Positions 15,216 to 24,250 of a stretch of 24,513 bases of DNA are shown piece after piece. The position numbers and the translations under genes are program-made. Within the stretch, counting starts at the first letter, position 1, and the number at the start of each line of letters is the position of its first letter. This DNA comes from H2-BAC3 sp045863035 (GTDB lineage: Bacteria; Bacteroidota; Ignavibacteria; Ignavibacteriales; Ignavibacteriaceae), in assembly GCA_045863035.1 (NCBI GenBank), contig BTUV01000040.1, positions 1-24,513 on the forward strand, given 5' to 3'. The notes beneath the pieces were generated by a model that was not told the origin of the DNA, did no database searches, and was given only the letters and a program-made list of their open reading frames with translations.

Positions 15216-17117
15216 ATGTACGTTTCAAACCACACCATTGAGGAAATCCGTAACAAGACCAACATAGTAGATATCATTGAGACGGTCGTCCGGCTAAAAA
15301 AACGGGGGAAAAACTATCAGGGGCTATGTCCGTTCCATAATGAAAAAACCCCGTCTTTCAACGTGAATCCGGAAAAACAGATTTATAAATGCTTTGGCTG
15401 CGGAAAAGGGGGGGATGTATTCACGTTTCTGGTTGAATATAAAAAAATCTCCTTTGGTGATGCAATACGCGAGCTTGCTGACCGGCTGGGAATAAAACTG
15501 GAATTTGAGAATGCCGGAGACAAAACAAAGCTGAGTGAAAGGGATGAGTTTTATGAATTGAACAGCGCTATAGGGAGATATTTTTATGATCTTCTTATGA
15601 AACATCCCGATGCGCGTATAGCCAGAGACTATCTTCAGAGCCGGGGAATAAAGCAACAGACCATCAACACTTTCGGGCTGGGTTATGCACTAAGCGGCAG
15701 AACGGAGCTTTACCATTGGATGAAAGCGCAGAATCTGGATATACAAAAAGCTCTTGCGCTGGGAGTGATAGGGGAAAATGAACGCGGCACTTACGACCGT
15801 TTTGCCGGGCGGCTGATATATCCCATTTTTGCGCCGGGAGGAAGAATAGCTGCCTTTGCCGGAAGAATTCTTGAAAAGCGTGACGATATTGCAAAATATG
15901 TTAACTCACCTGAGTCAGGTATATATACCAAGGGGAAAATTCTTTACGGCATTAATCTGACAAAGGATGAGATTCGCAATCTGGACTCTGCGATTATCGT
16001 GGAGGGATATATGGATTTAATCTCCCTCTATCAGCACGGGGTTAAGAATGTTGTCGCGGTCTCGGGTACCTCGCTCACCGATGATCAGGTAATGCTGCTG
16101 AGCAGATATACCAAGCGGGTGAATCTGATTTTTGATGCCGACAGTGCAGGGGTGAGAGCTGCTATGCGGAGTATTGAAATTCTGCTGAAGATGGATTTTG
16201 ATATCATGATTGTGGAGTTAGACAAAGGAGAAGATCCGGACTCATATATACAACAGCATGGCCGGGAAAAGTTTGAAGACCGCGTCAGTAAGGCGGTTCC
16301 GTTTCTTGAGTTTCAGTATAAAACAAAAAAACTGGAAGGGGCGTTTGATGACCCCGGTAAAACCAGCGAGGCGATACGTGATATGCTCCGTCCTCTGGCG
16401 CGCATGGGAGATATGCTAAAACGTTCTCTGCTGCTGCAGGATCTGGCAAAACGGACAGGGCTGAGGGAGTCTATTCTTGATGATGAGCTGAAACATTTAA
16501 TAAAAGACCATCAGAAATCGGAACGGAGGGAGGAAAACTACCGCCGGGAAGAACAGAGAAGGGAAACACCGGTTGAGAACAGAACACTTTTTACCCCGCC
16601 GGCAAATAGACCGCGCAATATAGCGGAACAGGAACTGATTAAACTGCTATATGAAGGTGATCTGAATTCAACCAGCGTGATCGCGGAAAATATCCATCCG
16701 GAGGATTTTGCAAATCCGCTTCACCAGAAACTCGCCGTTATCGTATATACTGAATATGATGATAATAATGATGTTTCATTTCAATCATTAAACGCAAAAA
16801 TTGATGATGAAGAGCTCCGTGAATATCTTTATACTCTTACAGTAGATCAATACACGATTTCAGAACGGTGGAACTCTGATATAAAGGGCTGGCAGGAGGA
16901 GGACAGAATGATGAGGGCTGAGATTCTGCTGCGCCGTGCTTTTGACACTATTAAAAAACTTAAAACCATTCAGTTAGACGAAAGGATAGCAGGACTTCAG
17001 GCGAAGATGGCTGAGACATCCGATAAACAGGTTGCCGAAGAGTTATATAAAGAAATCTGGGAACTGACGCAGGAAAAACTGCGTGTTGATAAGGAATTCA
17101 CTTTTGCAGGCAAATAG
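15216..17117 (+). CDS. dnaG: DNA primase DnaG
   Basis: A 633-residue replicative primase that makes RNA primers at the replication fork. The N-terminal CHC2 zinc finger has Cys38, His41, Cys59 and Cys62 (CPFH...CFGC). The catalytic core TOPRIM motifs follow: Glu263 in IVEGYMD, and Asp307 and Asp309 in IFDADSAG. The C-terminal ~200 residues, after a charged linker rich in Glu and Arg (about 435-475), should be the helicase-binding domain. The frame is open back to a TTG at 15162, but the ATG at 15216 gives the standard N-terminus (VSNHTIEEIRNKTNIVDII) and has a G-rich stretch upstream. It is the first gene of a five-gene plus-strand run; the SNF2 gene starts 17 bp after its stop. Confidence 0.97.
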   Translation: MYVSNHTIEEIRNKTNIVDIIETVVRLKKRGKNYQGLCPFHNEKTPSFNVNPEKQIYKCFGCGKGGDVFTFLVEYKKISFGDAIRELADRLGIKLEFENAGDKTKLSERDEFYELNSAIGRYFYDLLMKHPDARIARDYLQSRGIKQQTINTFGLGYALSGRTELYHWMKAQNLDIQKALALGVIGENERGTYDRFAGRLIYPIFAPGGRIAAFAGRILEKRDDIAKYVNSPESGIYTKGKILYGINLTKDEIRNLDSAIIVEGYMDLISLYQHGVKNVVAVSGTSLTDDQVMLLSRYTKRVNLIFDADSAGVRAAMRSIEILLKMDFDIMIVELDKGEDPDSYIQQHGREKFEDRVSKAVPFLEFQYKTKKLEGAFDDPGKTSEAIRDMLRPLARMGDMLKRSLLLQDLAKRTGLRESILDDELKHLIKDHQKSERREENYRREEQRRETPVENRTLFTPPANRPRNIAEQELIKLLYEGDLNSTSVIAENIHPEDFANPLHQKLAVIVYTEYDDNNDVSFQSLNAKIDDEELREYLYTLTVDQYTISERWNSDIKGWQEEDRMMRAEILLRRAFDTIKKLKTIQLDERIAGLQAKMAETSDKQVAEELYKEIWELTQEKLRVDKEFTFAGK

Positions 17118-17134
17118 GATTTAATTTTCGCGGC

Positions 17135-20100
17135 ATGATATACGCAAAAGACTTTAAAAATTTTTTCTCGCCTAAGATACGGTATAAGGCGATGCTCTTT
17201 CTTGTCGGTGGGAAAATCGGCGTACAGAAGATTGAAAAGGAAACTCTCTACTTCACCGTTTGGGATCAATCAACTGAAGAAGCATCTCTCCTGATAGATA
17301 AAGCAGGGAAATTTATACAGGAGAATTGTTCTTGTGGCAGGAGTGCGCCGTATAAATTTTGTGAGCATATTGCTGCCGGCCTGTTGTTGTTAAATCAGTT
17401 CCACTATTTTGACAATTCAGTTTCAACAATGGAAGCGGCATTAAGAGATCATCCCCGTCTTTTTCAGCCGCAGAACAGAGAGTTAAAATTAATAACACCG
17501 GCAATTGCAGATAAAGATAAAAATCAAACAAAAGCCGGGAGGAAAGTTCAGGGACCACCTGCTCCTGCAGATAAAAAAGAAACCCACACCCGTTTAGAAG
17601 CACGGCTAAAAGCAGAAAAGGAGGCAAGGGCAAAAGAAGCAAAAGAGGCGGAAGAACGGCGAAGGGCGGAGATGGACAAAAGGGTCCAGGAAAAACTGAT
17701 AAAACTGCTTCCGCAGGATTATGAAAATCCGGTCAAGAGACCACAGGAGAGAGCGAAACTGGTTTTTGTCCTGAATCCCAGATTAAGCGGCATAACCATC
17801 ACGTTGGAAAGGGCAGTATATACAGATGACCAGCCACCGGTATTTAAGGGGAAAGCTTCCGCGAAAGATATAAGCTATCTGGGACCACTTAACTTTGAAG
17901 ATGAAATGCTTTTCAGTTTTTTTATTAACAGAGGAAGCAGTTTTGATCTCGGGCAGAAATTTTTTGAATATGATTATGTGATAAAATCAAATGCGGGAAC
18001 GGAGCAGCTTATGCTGTATCCTGAAATGGTTAAGAAAATATTACACTCTGAGGCGCTTTATTGGAGGAAAGACACCCAGAATGCGGCGGAGAAAGTTGTA
18101 TTTTCAGGAGTGGAGTATTCCGCGGTTATAAAAGCTGAGGTTACGAAAAAGGAATATAAACTTGATTTGAGCTTTGAAGGGGGAGAAGTTGAGATTACAT
18201 CATTAGAACGGGTTCACCGACTGCTGCTCAGCCCGATGGTGGTCTTCAGAGAGGGTAAGATATTTACTTTGCGCAACCTGAGCAATGAACAGTTCCGTTA
18301 CTTTTTGGGACAGGGCTGCTCAATTACGCTCCCCTCTTCAATGAAATTATTTGTTGAGGATACACTCATACCCGGTCTGATACAGTATATAGACATAAGA
18401 GGAGTTAATTTCAAAAGAATTAAAGAGCCGGAGATACTGAAAAAGGGAGTGCTGCTTGGTGAGAATGATATGTCTCTGGTTTTACGCCTTGTGTTCGCGT
18501 ATGATGATGTTCTTGTTCAGCATGATGTGGCAAAGCTGCGTGAGGTAGTAAAGACACATGATGGTTACACGGTTGTAAACAGACAAAAGCAGTTTGAAAA
18601 AGAGGCCTGGCAGCAGTTGTCAGAATATCCGCTAAAGGAAACCAAGCCGGGCATATTTATTCCGAAACATGACCCTGTGTTATTTCTTTATAAAAAATTA
18701 GATCAGCTTAAAGCAGACGGTTTTGAGATATACGGTGAAAAAGAGCTAAAAAATTTAATAGTAAAACAGCAGAAACCAAGGTTGATGCTCTCGATAAAAT
18801 CAGGGCAGGACTGGTTTGATTTGAAGGGGGAGGTAAAGTTTGGTGATCATACTATGCAGCTTCAGGATTTATTCGGTTCAGTTAAAGCCGGAAAGCAATA
18901 TATACGGCTTGATGACGGCTCGCTGGGTGTCTTGCCCGAAAGCTGGGTGCGGAAGTTTATCCGTGTTCTGCCGTTAAGCCATCAGGAAGACGGGGGCCTG
19001 CAGTACACACATGCTCAGGCGCTGCTGGTAAATGAAATAGCTGAAGAAGCCGAATCAGTTGACATGGATGAAATATATACCATGCGTTTGGAACGGCTGA
19101 AGGATTTTAAGGGAATTAAAGAGCAGAAACTTCCATCAAAAGTGAACGCAACGGTAAGAGAATATCAGAGGACCGGTTACTCATGGCTCCATTTTCTGAA
19201 AGAGTTCTCCTTTGGCGGAATACTTGCGGATGATATGGGACTGGGAAAAACACTCCAGGTGCTGATGATGCTTCTGCATGAAAAGCGGAAAAAAGCGGAC
19301 AGGCCATCCCTGATTGTTGCGCCTACATCACTGATATTTAACTGGGTCAATGAGTCAGAGAAATTTACTCCGGAGCTTCGCTTCCTCCGGTATTTTGGCG
19401 GTGAAAGAAAAGAGCATGATTTGCCCTCGAAAAAGGATTATGATATACTTATTACAACATACGGCATCATGCTGAATGATATTGAGGAGTTAAAAAATAT
19501 CCGGTTTAACTTTATTATTCTGGATGAATCGCAGAAAATTAAGAACCCGATAGCAAAAACCGCAAAAGCTGCTTTTACCCTCAAAGGCGACAATAAACTA
19601 TGTGTGACGGGAACTCCTGTCGAAAATAATCTGGCTGAGCTTTGGTCTCAGTTTAATTTTACAAATCCGGGATTGCTTTCCGGGCTTAACACATTTAAGC
19701 AATCATTTATAACACCAATACAAAAGTATCAGGATGAAGAGACGCTTGCCGCACTGCGCAAAATTACGTTTCCGTTTATCCTGCGCAGGACGAAAGAGTT
19801 TGTTGCAGCAGAACTTCCTGAAAAAACTGAAATTATTCACTACTGCGAAATGGAAGAGGAACAGCGGAAGTTTTATGAGTACTGGCGGGATTCCATTAAA
19901 CTAAGTCTGATTGCCGAGATTGAAGAAAAGGGATTGAATAAGTCCCGCATAAAGATACTTGAAGGACTGCTTCGGCTGCGTCAGATAGCCAATCATCCGC
20001 GCCTGCTGAAACAGAAAGAAGTGAATAAATCGGGGAAGTTTGATGAGTTCCGGCTTTTGGTTGATTCAGTTACCAGAGAGAATCATAAAATATTGGTATT

Positions 20101-20536
20101 TTCGCAGTTCACAAAAATGCTTGAAATTCTGAGGCAGTCTGCTGAAAAGCGTGAAATTAAATATGCGTATCTGACAGGGTCAACGGTGAACAGGGAAGAA
20201 GAAGTTGATAAATTTCAGAATAACCCTGAAGTGAAGCTCTTTTTTATCAGTTTGAAGGCAGGGGGTTTCGGATTGAATCTTACAGCGGCTGATTATGTTA
20301 TTCATTATGACCCCTGGTGGAATCCGGCAGTAGAGCAGCAGGCAACTGACCGGGCACACAGAATAGGACAGCAGAAAAAAGTATTTGTATATAAGCTGAT
20401 AACGCGAGATACGGTAGAAGAGAAAATTGTAAAACTGCAGGAAGCGAAAAAGAAACTTGCCGAGAGTGTGTTATCACTTGAGGGAAGCGGGTTTAAAAAT
20501 CTTACCGCGGATGATATTAAGGAATTATTTTCGTAA
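17135..20536 (+). CDS. SWI2/SNF2-family helicase with N-terminal SWIM zinc finger
   Basis: A 1133-residue bacterial SNF2 ATPase. N-terminal SWIM finger: Cys65, Cys67, Cys76, His78 (CSCG...FCEH). A charged Lys/Glu/Ala helix spans about 140-195, followed by a long bacterial-SNF2 region to ~660. The helicase core starts near 670: Walker A DDMGLGKT with Lys705, DEAH-box variant DESQ (Asp797-Gln800), motif III VTGTPVENN, and the C-terminal lobe with LVFSQFTKM, GGFGLNLTAAD and QQATDRAHRIGQ. These proteins translocate on double-stranded DNA and remodel or remove bound proteins; the RapA/HepA-like group displaces RNA polymerase. No nuclease or methylase is attached or adjacent, so a DISARM- or RM-type role is not indicated. 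The location directly after dnaG suggests replication or repair. Confidence 0.95.
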   Translation: MIYAKDFKNFFSPKIRYKAMLFLVGGKIGVQKIEKETLYFTVWDQSTEEASLLIDKAGKFIQENCSCGRSAPYKFCEHIAAGLLLLNQFHYFDNSVSTMEAALRDHPRLFQPQNRELKLITPAIADKDKNQTKAGRKVQGPPAPADKKETHTRLEARLKAEKEARAKEAKEAEERRRAEMDKRVQEKLIKLLPQDYENPVKRPQERAKLVFVLNPRLSGITITLERAVYTDDQPPVFKGKASAKDISYLGPLNFEDEMLFSFFINRGSSFDLGQKFFEYDYVIKSNAGTEQLMLYPEMVKKILHSEALYWRKDTQNAAEKVVFSGVEYSAVIKAEVTKKEYKLDLSFEGGEVEITSLERVHRLLLSPMVVFREGKIFTLRNLSNEQFRYFLGQGCSITLPSSMKLFVEDTLIPGLIQYIDIRGVNFKRIKEPEILKKGVLLGENDMSLVLRLVFAYDDVLVQHDVAKLREVVKTHDGYTVVNRQKQFEKEAWQQLSEYPLKETKPGIFIPKHDPVLFLYKKLDQLKADGFEIYGEKELKNLIVKQQKPRLMLSIKSGQDWFDLKGEVKFGDHTMQLQDLFGSVKAGKQYIRLDDGSLGVLPESWVRKFIRVLPLSHQEDGGLQYTHAQALLVNEIAEEAESVDMDEIYTMRLERLKDFKGIKEQKLPSKVNATVREYQRTGYSWLHFLKEFSFGGILADDMGLGKTLQVLMMLLHEKRKKADRPSLIVAPTSLIFNWVNESEKFTPELRFLRYFGGERKEHDLPSKKDYDILITTYGIMLNDIEELKNIRFNFIILDESQKIKNPIAKTAKAAFTLKGDNKLCVTGTPVENNLAELWSQFNFTNPGLLSGLNTFKQSFITPIQKYQDEETLAALRKITFPFILRRTKEFVAAELPEKTEIIHYCEMEEEQRKFYEYWRDSIKLSLIAEIEEKGLNKSRIKILEGLLRLRQIANHPRLLKQKEVNKSGKFDEFRLLVDSVTRENHKILVFSQFTKMLEILRQSAEKREIKYAYLTGSTVNREEEVDKFQNNPEVKLFFISLKAGGFGLNLTAADYVIHYDPWWNPAVEQQATDRAHRIGQQKKVFVYKLITRDTVEEKIVKLQEAKKKLAESVLSLEGSGFKNLTADDIKELFS

Positions 20537-20542
20537 AGAACG

Positions 20543-20776
20543 ATGAGTGAAACAAATTACAGACAGGCAAAAACAGGACGGCTGCTTATTGAGATATTGC
20601 CGGATAAATGTGACTTCTGCGGATGCTGTGTTGGTGTCTGTCCGGAAGATGCTATTGAACTGAAAGAAGCAGAAATATATATCATTGACCCTCGATGCAC
20701 CAACTGCGCTAAATGTATCTGGAGCTGCCCTATTGAGGTGATAAAGCTGAACAAAAACGGAGTGCCGGCAAGGTAA
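20543..20776 (+). CDS. 2x[4Fe-4S] ferredoxin
   Basis: A 77-residue bacterial-type ferredoxin. Two CxxCxxCxxxCP motifs are complete: Cys23, 26, 29, 33 and Cys52, 55, 58, 62, with an additional Cys28 in the first. Residues 1-20 form a short N-terminal extension. It is a low-potential electron carrier in the cytoplasm. It starts 6 bp after the SNF2 stop and ends 4 bp before the geranylgeranyl reductase-like gene, so it is most likely the dedicated electron donor for that flavoenzyme, as known for archaeal GGR systems. Confidence 0.95.
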   Translation: MSETNYRQAKTGRLLIEILPDKCDFCGCCVGVCPEDAIELKEAEIYIIDPRCTNCAKCIWSCPIEVIKLNKNGVPAR

Positions 20777-20780
20777 GAGC

Positions 20781-21950
20781 ATGAAACAGGAATATGATAT
20801 TGTAGTAGTTGGCGCTGGTCCCGCTGGTTCGATGGCAGCGCGTTATGCAGCAGAGCAGGGTGTAAGTGTTCTGGTTCTGGAAAAGGATCGTGACGTTGGT
20901 TACCCGGTTCGCTGCGGTGAGGCAATCAGCAAAGATGGTGTTGCAGAATTTATAACTCCCGATGAAAAATGGATAACAGCTCACATCACCAAGTTCGCAA
21001 TGATAGCTCCGGACGGAACCGAGGCGGTAATTGATTTACCGGGTGAAGGATATATACTTGAACGCCGGATTTTTGATTATGCGCTGGCAAAATCAGCTAC
21101 AGCAGCCGGAGCTGAGTATGTAACACGCGCTTATGTGAACGGACTGATTATTGAAGATGATACCGTTAAAGGGGTGAAGTACCAGTACAGAGGTGAGGAG
21201 AAAGAAGTTCGTTCAAAAATAGTAATTGCAGCAGACGGAGTTGAAAGCCGGGTCGGCAGATGGGCGGGACTTAAAACCTATATTGACTTCCGTGATATGG
21301 AGTGTTGCACTCAGGCAACAGTGAGCGGGCTTCAGTTGAACACCGATACCTGTTATTTTTATTTTGGAGAGAATGTTGCCCCCAGCGGTTATTTTTGGGT
21401 GTTTCCTAAAGGTGAAGGGATTGCAAATGTAGGGCTGGGAGTCAGCGGTGCAATAGGGAAGAAGCGTTCAGCACAATCATTTTTGAATGACTTTATGGAG
21501 CAGCATTACCCCAATGCCTCGGTTCTGACCTGTATTGCGGGTGGAGTGCCATGCTCGCCAACACTCGATAAGATAACGGGCAAAGGTATAATGCTTGTGG
21601 GGGATGCAGCCCGCCAGGTTAACCCTCTGAGCGGCGGGGGTATTGCAAGCGGAATGATAGGCGGAAAACTGGCAGGCATTACCGCCGGTGAGGCAATTAA
21701 ACAAAATAAACTTAACCACATCCACGAATATGAAAAGAGGTGGCATGACCGGCTGGGGAAACGTCATGAAACCTTTAACCGGATAAAAGAAGGCATATAT
21801 AATTTTAAGGATGAAAAGTTTAATGCAATTGCTCATGCGTTTAACAGAGTTCCGTATGAAAAGCGCTCGTTAGGAAACCTTTTCACAACGGCGCTTATTA
21901 ATCAACCATCGCTTCTGATTGATGTAGCAAAAGTATTTCTTGTGAAATGA
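20781..21950 (+). CDS. Geranylgeranyl reductase-family FAD-dependent enzyme
   Basis: A 389-residue flavoprotein. N-terminal Rossmann motif GAGPAG (Gly11, Gly13, Gly16) with Glu34 at the end of strand 2 binds FAD; Cys45 in YPVRCGE matches the conserved Cys of GGR enzymes; the family signature YxWxFP-x8-GxG is exact (Tyr204, Trp206, Phe208, Pro209, Gly218, Gly220); and the FAD motif GDAARQVNPLSGGGI follows. The family reduces double bonds in isoprenoid chains (archaeal ether lipids, chlorophyll side chain, menaquinone or polyprenol). In a bacterium without visible archaeal lipid or chlorophyll genes, a quinone, polyprenol or carotenoid-type substrate is the reasonable guess. Ferredoxin precedes it by 4 bp; its stop overlaps the next ATG by 4 bp (ATGA). 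Confidence 0.93.
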   Translation: MKQEYDIVVVGAGPAGSMAARYAAEQGVSVLVLEKDRDVGYPVRCGEAISKDGVAEFITPDEKWITAHITKFAMIAPDGTEAVIDLPGEGYILERRIFDYALAKSATAAGAEYVTRAYVNGLIIEDDTVKGVKYQYRGEEKEVRSKIVIAADGVESRVGRWAGLKTYIDFRDMECCTQATVSGLQLNTDTCYFYFGENVAPSGYFWVFPKGEGIANVGLGVSGAIGKKRSAQSFLNDFMEQHYPNASVLTCIAGGVPCSPTLDKITGKGIMLVGDAARQVNPLSGGGIASGMIGGKLAGITAGEAIKQNKLNHIHEYEKRWHDRLGKRHETFNRIKEGIYNFKDEKFNAIAHAFNRVPYEKRSLGNLFTTALINQPSLLIDVAKVFLVK

Positions 21951-23884
21951 AAAATAAGAAGCAGCAAAAGCCGGTTAAAGCCGGAGAACCGGTATCGCCA
22001 AAGCCGGAAGGAAAGAAGAAATTTCCGTGGTGGTTTTATGCCGTTGGTTTTTCTCTGCCGGTGGTTTTTCTTCTGTTGCTTGAAACTGGTCTGCGGTTGT
22101 TTAATTATGGAAGGGAGTATGAGGTATTCTCAGAACTTTCTGAAATGTACCCCGGAATGCTGTTTTTGAATCCGGAGATTACTCATAAGTATTTTGTAAA
22201 TCTTGACTCACCCCCGGGGACTATATTGGATGGCTTCTACCGTGAAAAAAAGCCAAACACCTACAGGGTATTTGTGTTGGGGGAAAGCAGTGCGGCCGGC
22301 TGGCCTTATGCTGCCAATGCAAGTTTCCCGCGATATATACGGAGAAAGCTGCATAAACTGTATATCAATCATCATGTTGAAGTGATAAATCTCGGCGTTT
22401 CAGCAATTTCAAGCTATACTATCCTGGACTTTGCGAAAGCGGCAGCGGAATATGAGCCGGATCTGGTACTGGTATATACGGGTCATAATGAATATTACGG
22501 AGCTTTGGGCGCCGGCTCTACACAAAGTTTGGGAGCCAACCGCTGGTTTGTTAATACGATGCTGGCACTTCAAGACTATAAAATTGTTCAGCTTCTGCAA
22601 AATTCCATTAAGGGCATCTGGTCAGCCGCTGCATCGATAGGTGATGACGGCAAAGCCACAACGAACGAAACGCTGATGGCGAGAATGATAGGGGAAAATC
22701 TGATTGAATACGGTTCATCCGTATATAAAAATGGAAATGAGCAGTTCCGTGGCAACCTTGAGGATATTGTTGAGATATTTAATAAAAAGAACATCCCGGT
22801 TATCCTCAGCACTGTTGCCTCGAATCTGAAAGATCTTCCCCCGTTTATTCCGGGCGAAGTATCTGACGAAAACAGCGCGGGTGGAATATATACACGAGCA
22901 AAAGAAGCACTGGCAAAAGGTGAAACCGCCAAAGCATACGAACTTTTCAGCCGTGCACGTGACCTTGATCCGCTGCGTTTCAGGGCTTCATCTGACATGA
23001 ATGATATTATCCGTGAAACCGCACGGAAGTTTAACCTGCCTCTGGTGGATACAGAAAAGGAACTGAACTTTATTGCTGTTGATGGTATAACCGGGGCAGA
23101 CCTGATGACTGATCACCTGCATCCTAATATAAAAGGTTACAGTTTTATCGGTGAGCTTTTCTTTGAAAAAATGAAAGAACATAATGTTTTACCCGGTAAG
23201 GAAATTCCGCCGGGTGAAATTGAAGAAGCGGCGGACAGACTTCTCAGAGCGGATTTTCCTTTCACTCAGCTTGATTCAGTGATTGCAGATATGCGTCTGC
23301 GGATTTTGCTCGGCGGGTATCCATTTGTTCCGAGGGGGCAGCCAAATCTGCTGATTAAAAACTTCGTTAGGAAGAACCGCGTGGACTCCCTGGCGGCAGA
23401 AGTGGTTGACCGGATTACCTTATGGGAAGATGCGCATTATAGGATGGCAGAGCATCATTTGATGAGGGGTGATATATATTCAGCCGAGAAGGAAATAAGG
23501 ACTCTGATACAGGACAGACCTCAGAAAATAACCAACTATGAGCAGGCAGCCAGAATGTTTATTGATGCAGAAATGTTTGATGATGCGATGAGATATCTGG
23601 TTCCTATTCACAAACTTGGTCCGACAGAATATTCATATAAGTGGATGGGTGCAATTTATTTGCAGCAGGGGCTTTATAAGAGAGCGCTTGATTACCTGAG
23701 CGGTGCACTGGAGTTTAACACGCAGGACCCGCAGGTGTGGTATAATCTGGCAGGGGCGAATTACTATAACGGAAAAAATAAAGATGCGCTTGACGCGGTT
23801 AAACGATGCCTGCAGCTTGATCCCAATAACTCTGCGGCAATGGGATTTTATATTCAGTTAAGCCAACTCACAGGAATGAAATAA
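21947..23884 (+). CDS. Membrane-anchored SGNH-hydrolase/TPR protein
   Basis: A 645-residue two-part protein. After a basic cytoplasmic tail, one transmembrane helix (about 29-46) anchors it. Residues about 105-410 are an SGNH/GDSL-type domain: nucleophile Ser114 in VLGESSAAGWPY, Asn181 in GHNEYYG, and Asp389/His392 in DHLHPNIKGY. An insertion of about 35 residues (near 310-345) looks like one TPR helix pair (AKEALAKGETAKAYELFSRARDLDP-like). The C-terminus (about 480-645) contains at least three TPR repeats. SGNH domains of this kind deacylate or esterify polysaccharides, lipids or peptidoglycan; the domain probably faces the periplasm. The start overlaps the GGR stop by 4 bp. Substrate unknown. 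Confidence 0.85.
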   Translation: MKNKKQQKPVKAGEPVSPKPEGKKKFPWWFYAVGFSLPVVFLLLLETGLRLFNYGREYEVFSELSEMYPGMLFLNPEITHKYFVNLDSPPGTILDGFYREKKPNTYRVFVLGESSAAGWPYAANASFPRYIRRKLHKLYINHHVEVINLGVSAISSYTILDFAKAAAEYEPDLVLVYTGHNEYYGALGAGSTQSLGANRWFVNTMLALQDYKIVQLLQNSIKGIWSAAASIGDDGKATTNETLMARMIGENLIEYGSSVYKNGNEQFRGNLEDIVEIFNKKNIPVILSTVASNLKDLPPFIPGEVSDENSAGGIYTRAKEALAKGETAKAYELFSRARDLDPLRFRASSDMNDIIRETARKFNLPLVDTEKELNFIAVDGITGADLMTDHLHPNIKGYSFIGELFFEKMKEHNVLPGKEIPPGEIEEAADRLLRADFPFTQLDSVIADMRLRILLGGYPFVPRGQPNLLIKNFVRKNRVDSLAAEVVDRITLWEDAHYRMAEHHLMRGDIYSAEKEIRTLIQDRPQKITNYEQAARMFIDAEMFDDAMRYLVPIHKLGPTEYSYKWMGAIYLQQGLYKRALDYLSGALEFNTQDPQVWYNLAGANYYNGKNKDALDAVKRCLQLDPNNSAAMGFYIQLSQLTGMK

Positions 23885-23926
23885 TTAAGAATTAAAAATT
23901 AAGAATTAAGAATTAAGAATTAGAAA
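23882..23926. repeat. AT-rich short tandem repeat (attaag units)
   Basis: Directly after the stop codon comes a run of near-identical 7-12-bp units of the type aattaagaatt, with four or five copies. The same filler occurs inside both dispersed-repeat copies (64-93 and 24182-24212). It has no T-tract hairpin, so it is not a terminator by itself. Confidence 0.75.
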
Positions 23927-23978
23927 TTCAAATGTGCAATTATAGTTGGGAGTTAATATATCTTGGTAGGCGGATTCT

Positions 23979-24250
23979 TCCTGACTTCTGCAAATTAGGA
24001 TGACGCATTTTATTTCAGCGTGACAATATCGACTTAGATTTCTGGCTTTTCCTGAATGTTTGCAGAAGTTTGCCCTGCTACTGTATCCTCAATAATGATC
24101 TTCTAAATCTCCTTACTTGTGATTGTTATACTTCTGAGAGGAACAATGCACATTGAAGAATTCCGGAAGCGCCCGGGAATCAATGAAGAATTAAAAATTA
24201 AAAATTAAGAATCTGCGATGAACAATTCCGAAGCCCCCTCTTTCCAATGC
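23979..24250 (-). repeat. Dispersed ~275-bp non-coding repeat, right copy (inverted)
   Basis: The reverse complement of this stretch aligns along its length with 24-298, about 85-90% identical by eye, with gaps of 1-2 bases. The two copies therefore form long inverted repeats ~23.7 kb apart. Most differences are in the half nearest 23979; the core 24060-24120 is nearly unchanged. Flanks outside the alignment differ, so the ends are real. No reading frame is conserved between the copies. Confidence 0.85.

Noticed and set aside
17135..20536. Defence island (SNF2-containing DISARM- or restriction-like system)
   Set aside because: No methyltransferase, nuclease, PLD or DUF1998-type partner in the window; neighbours are dnaG, ferredoxin and GGR.
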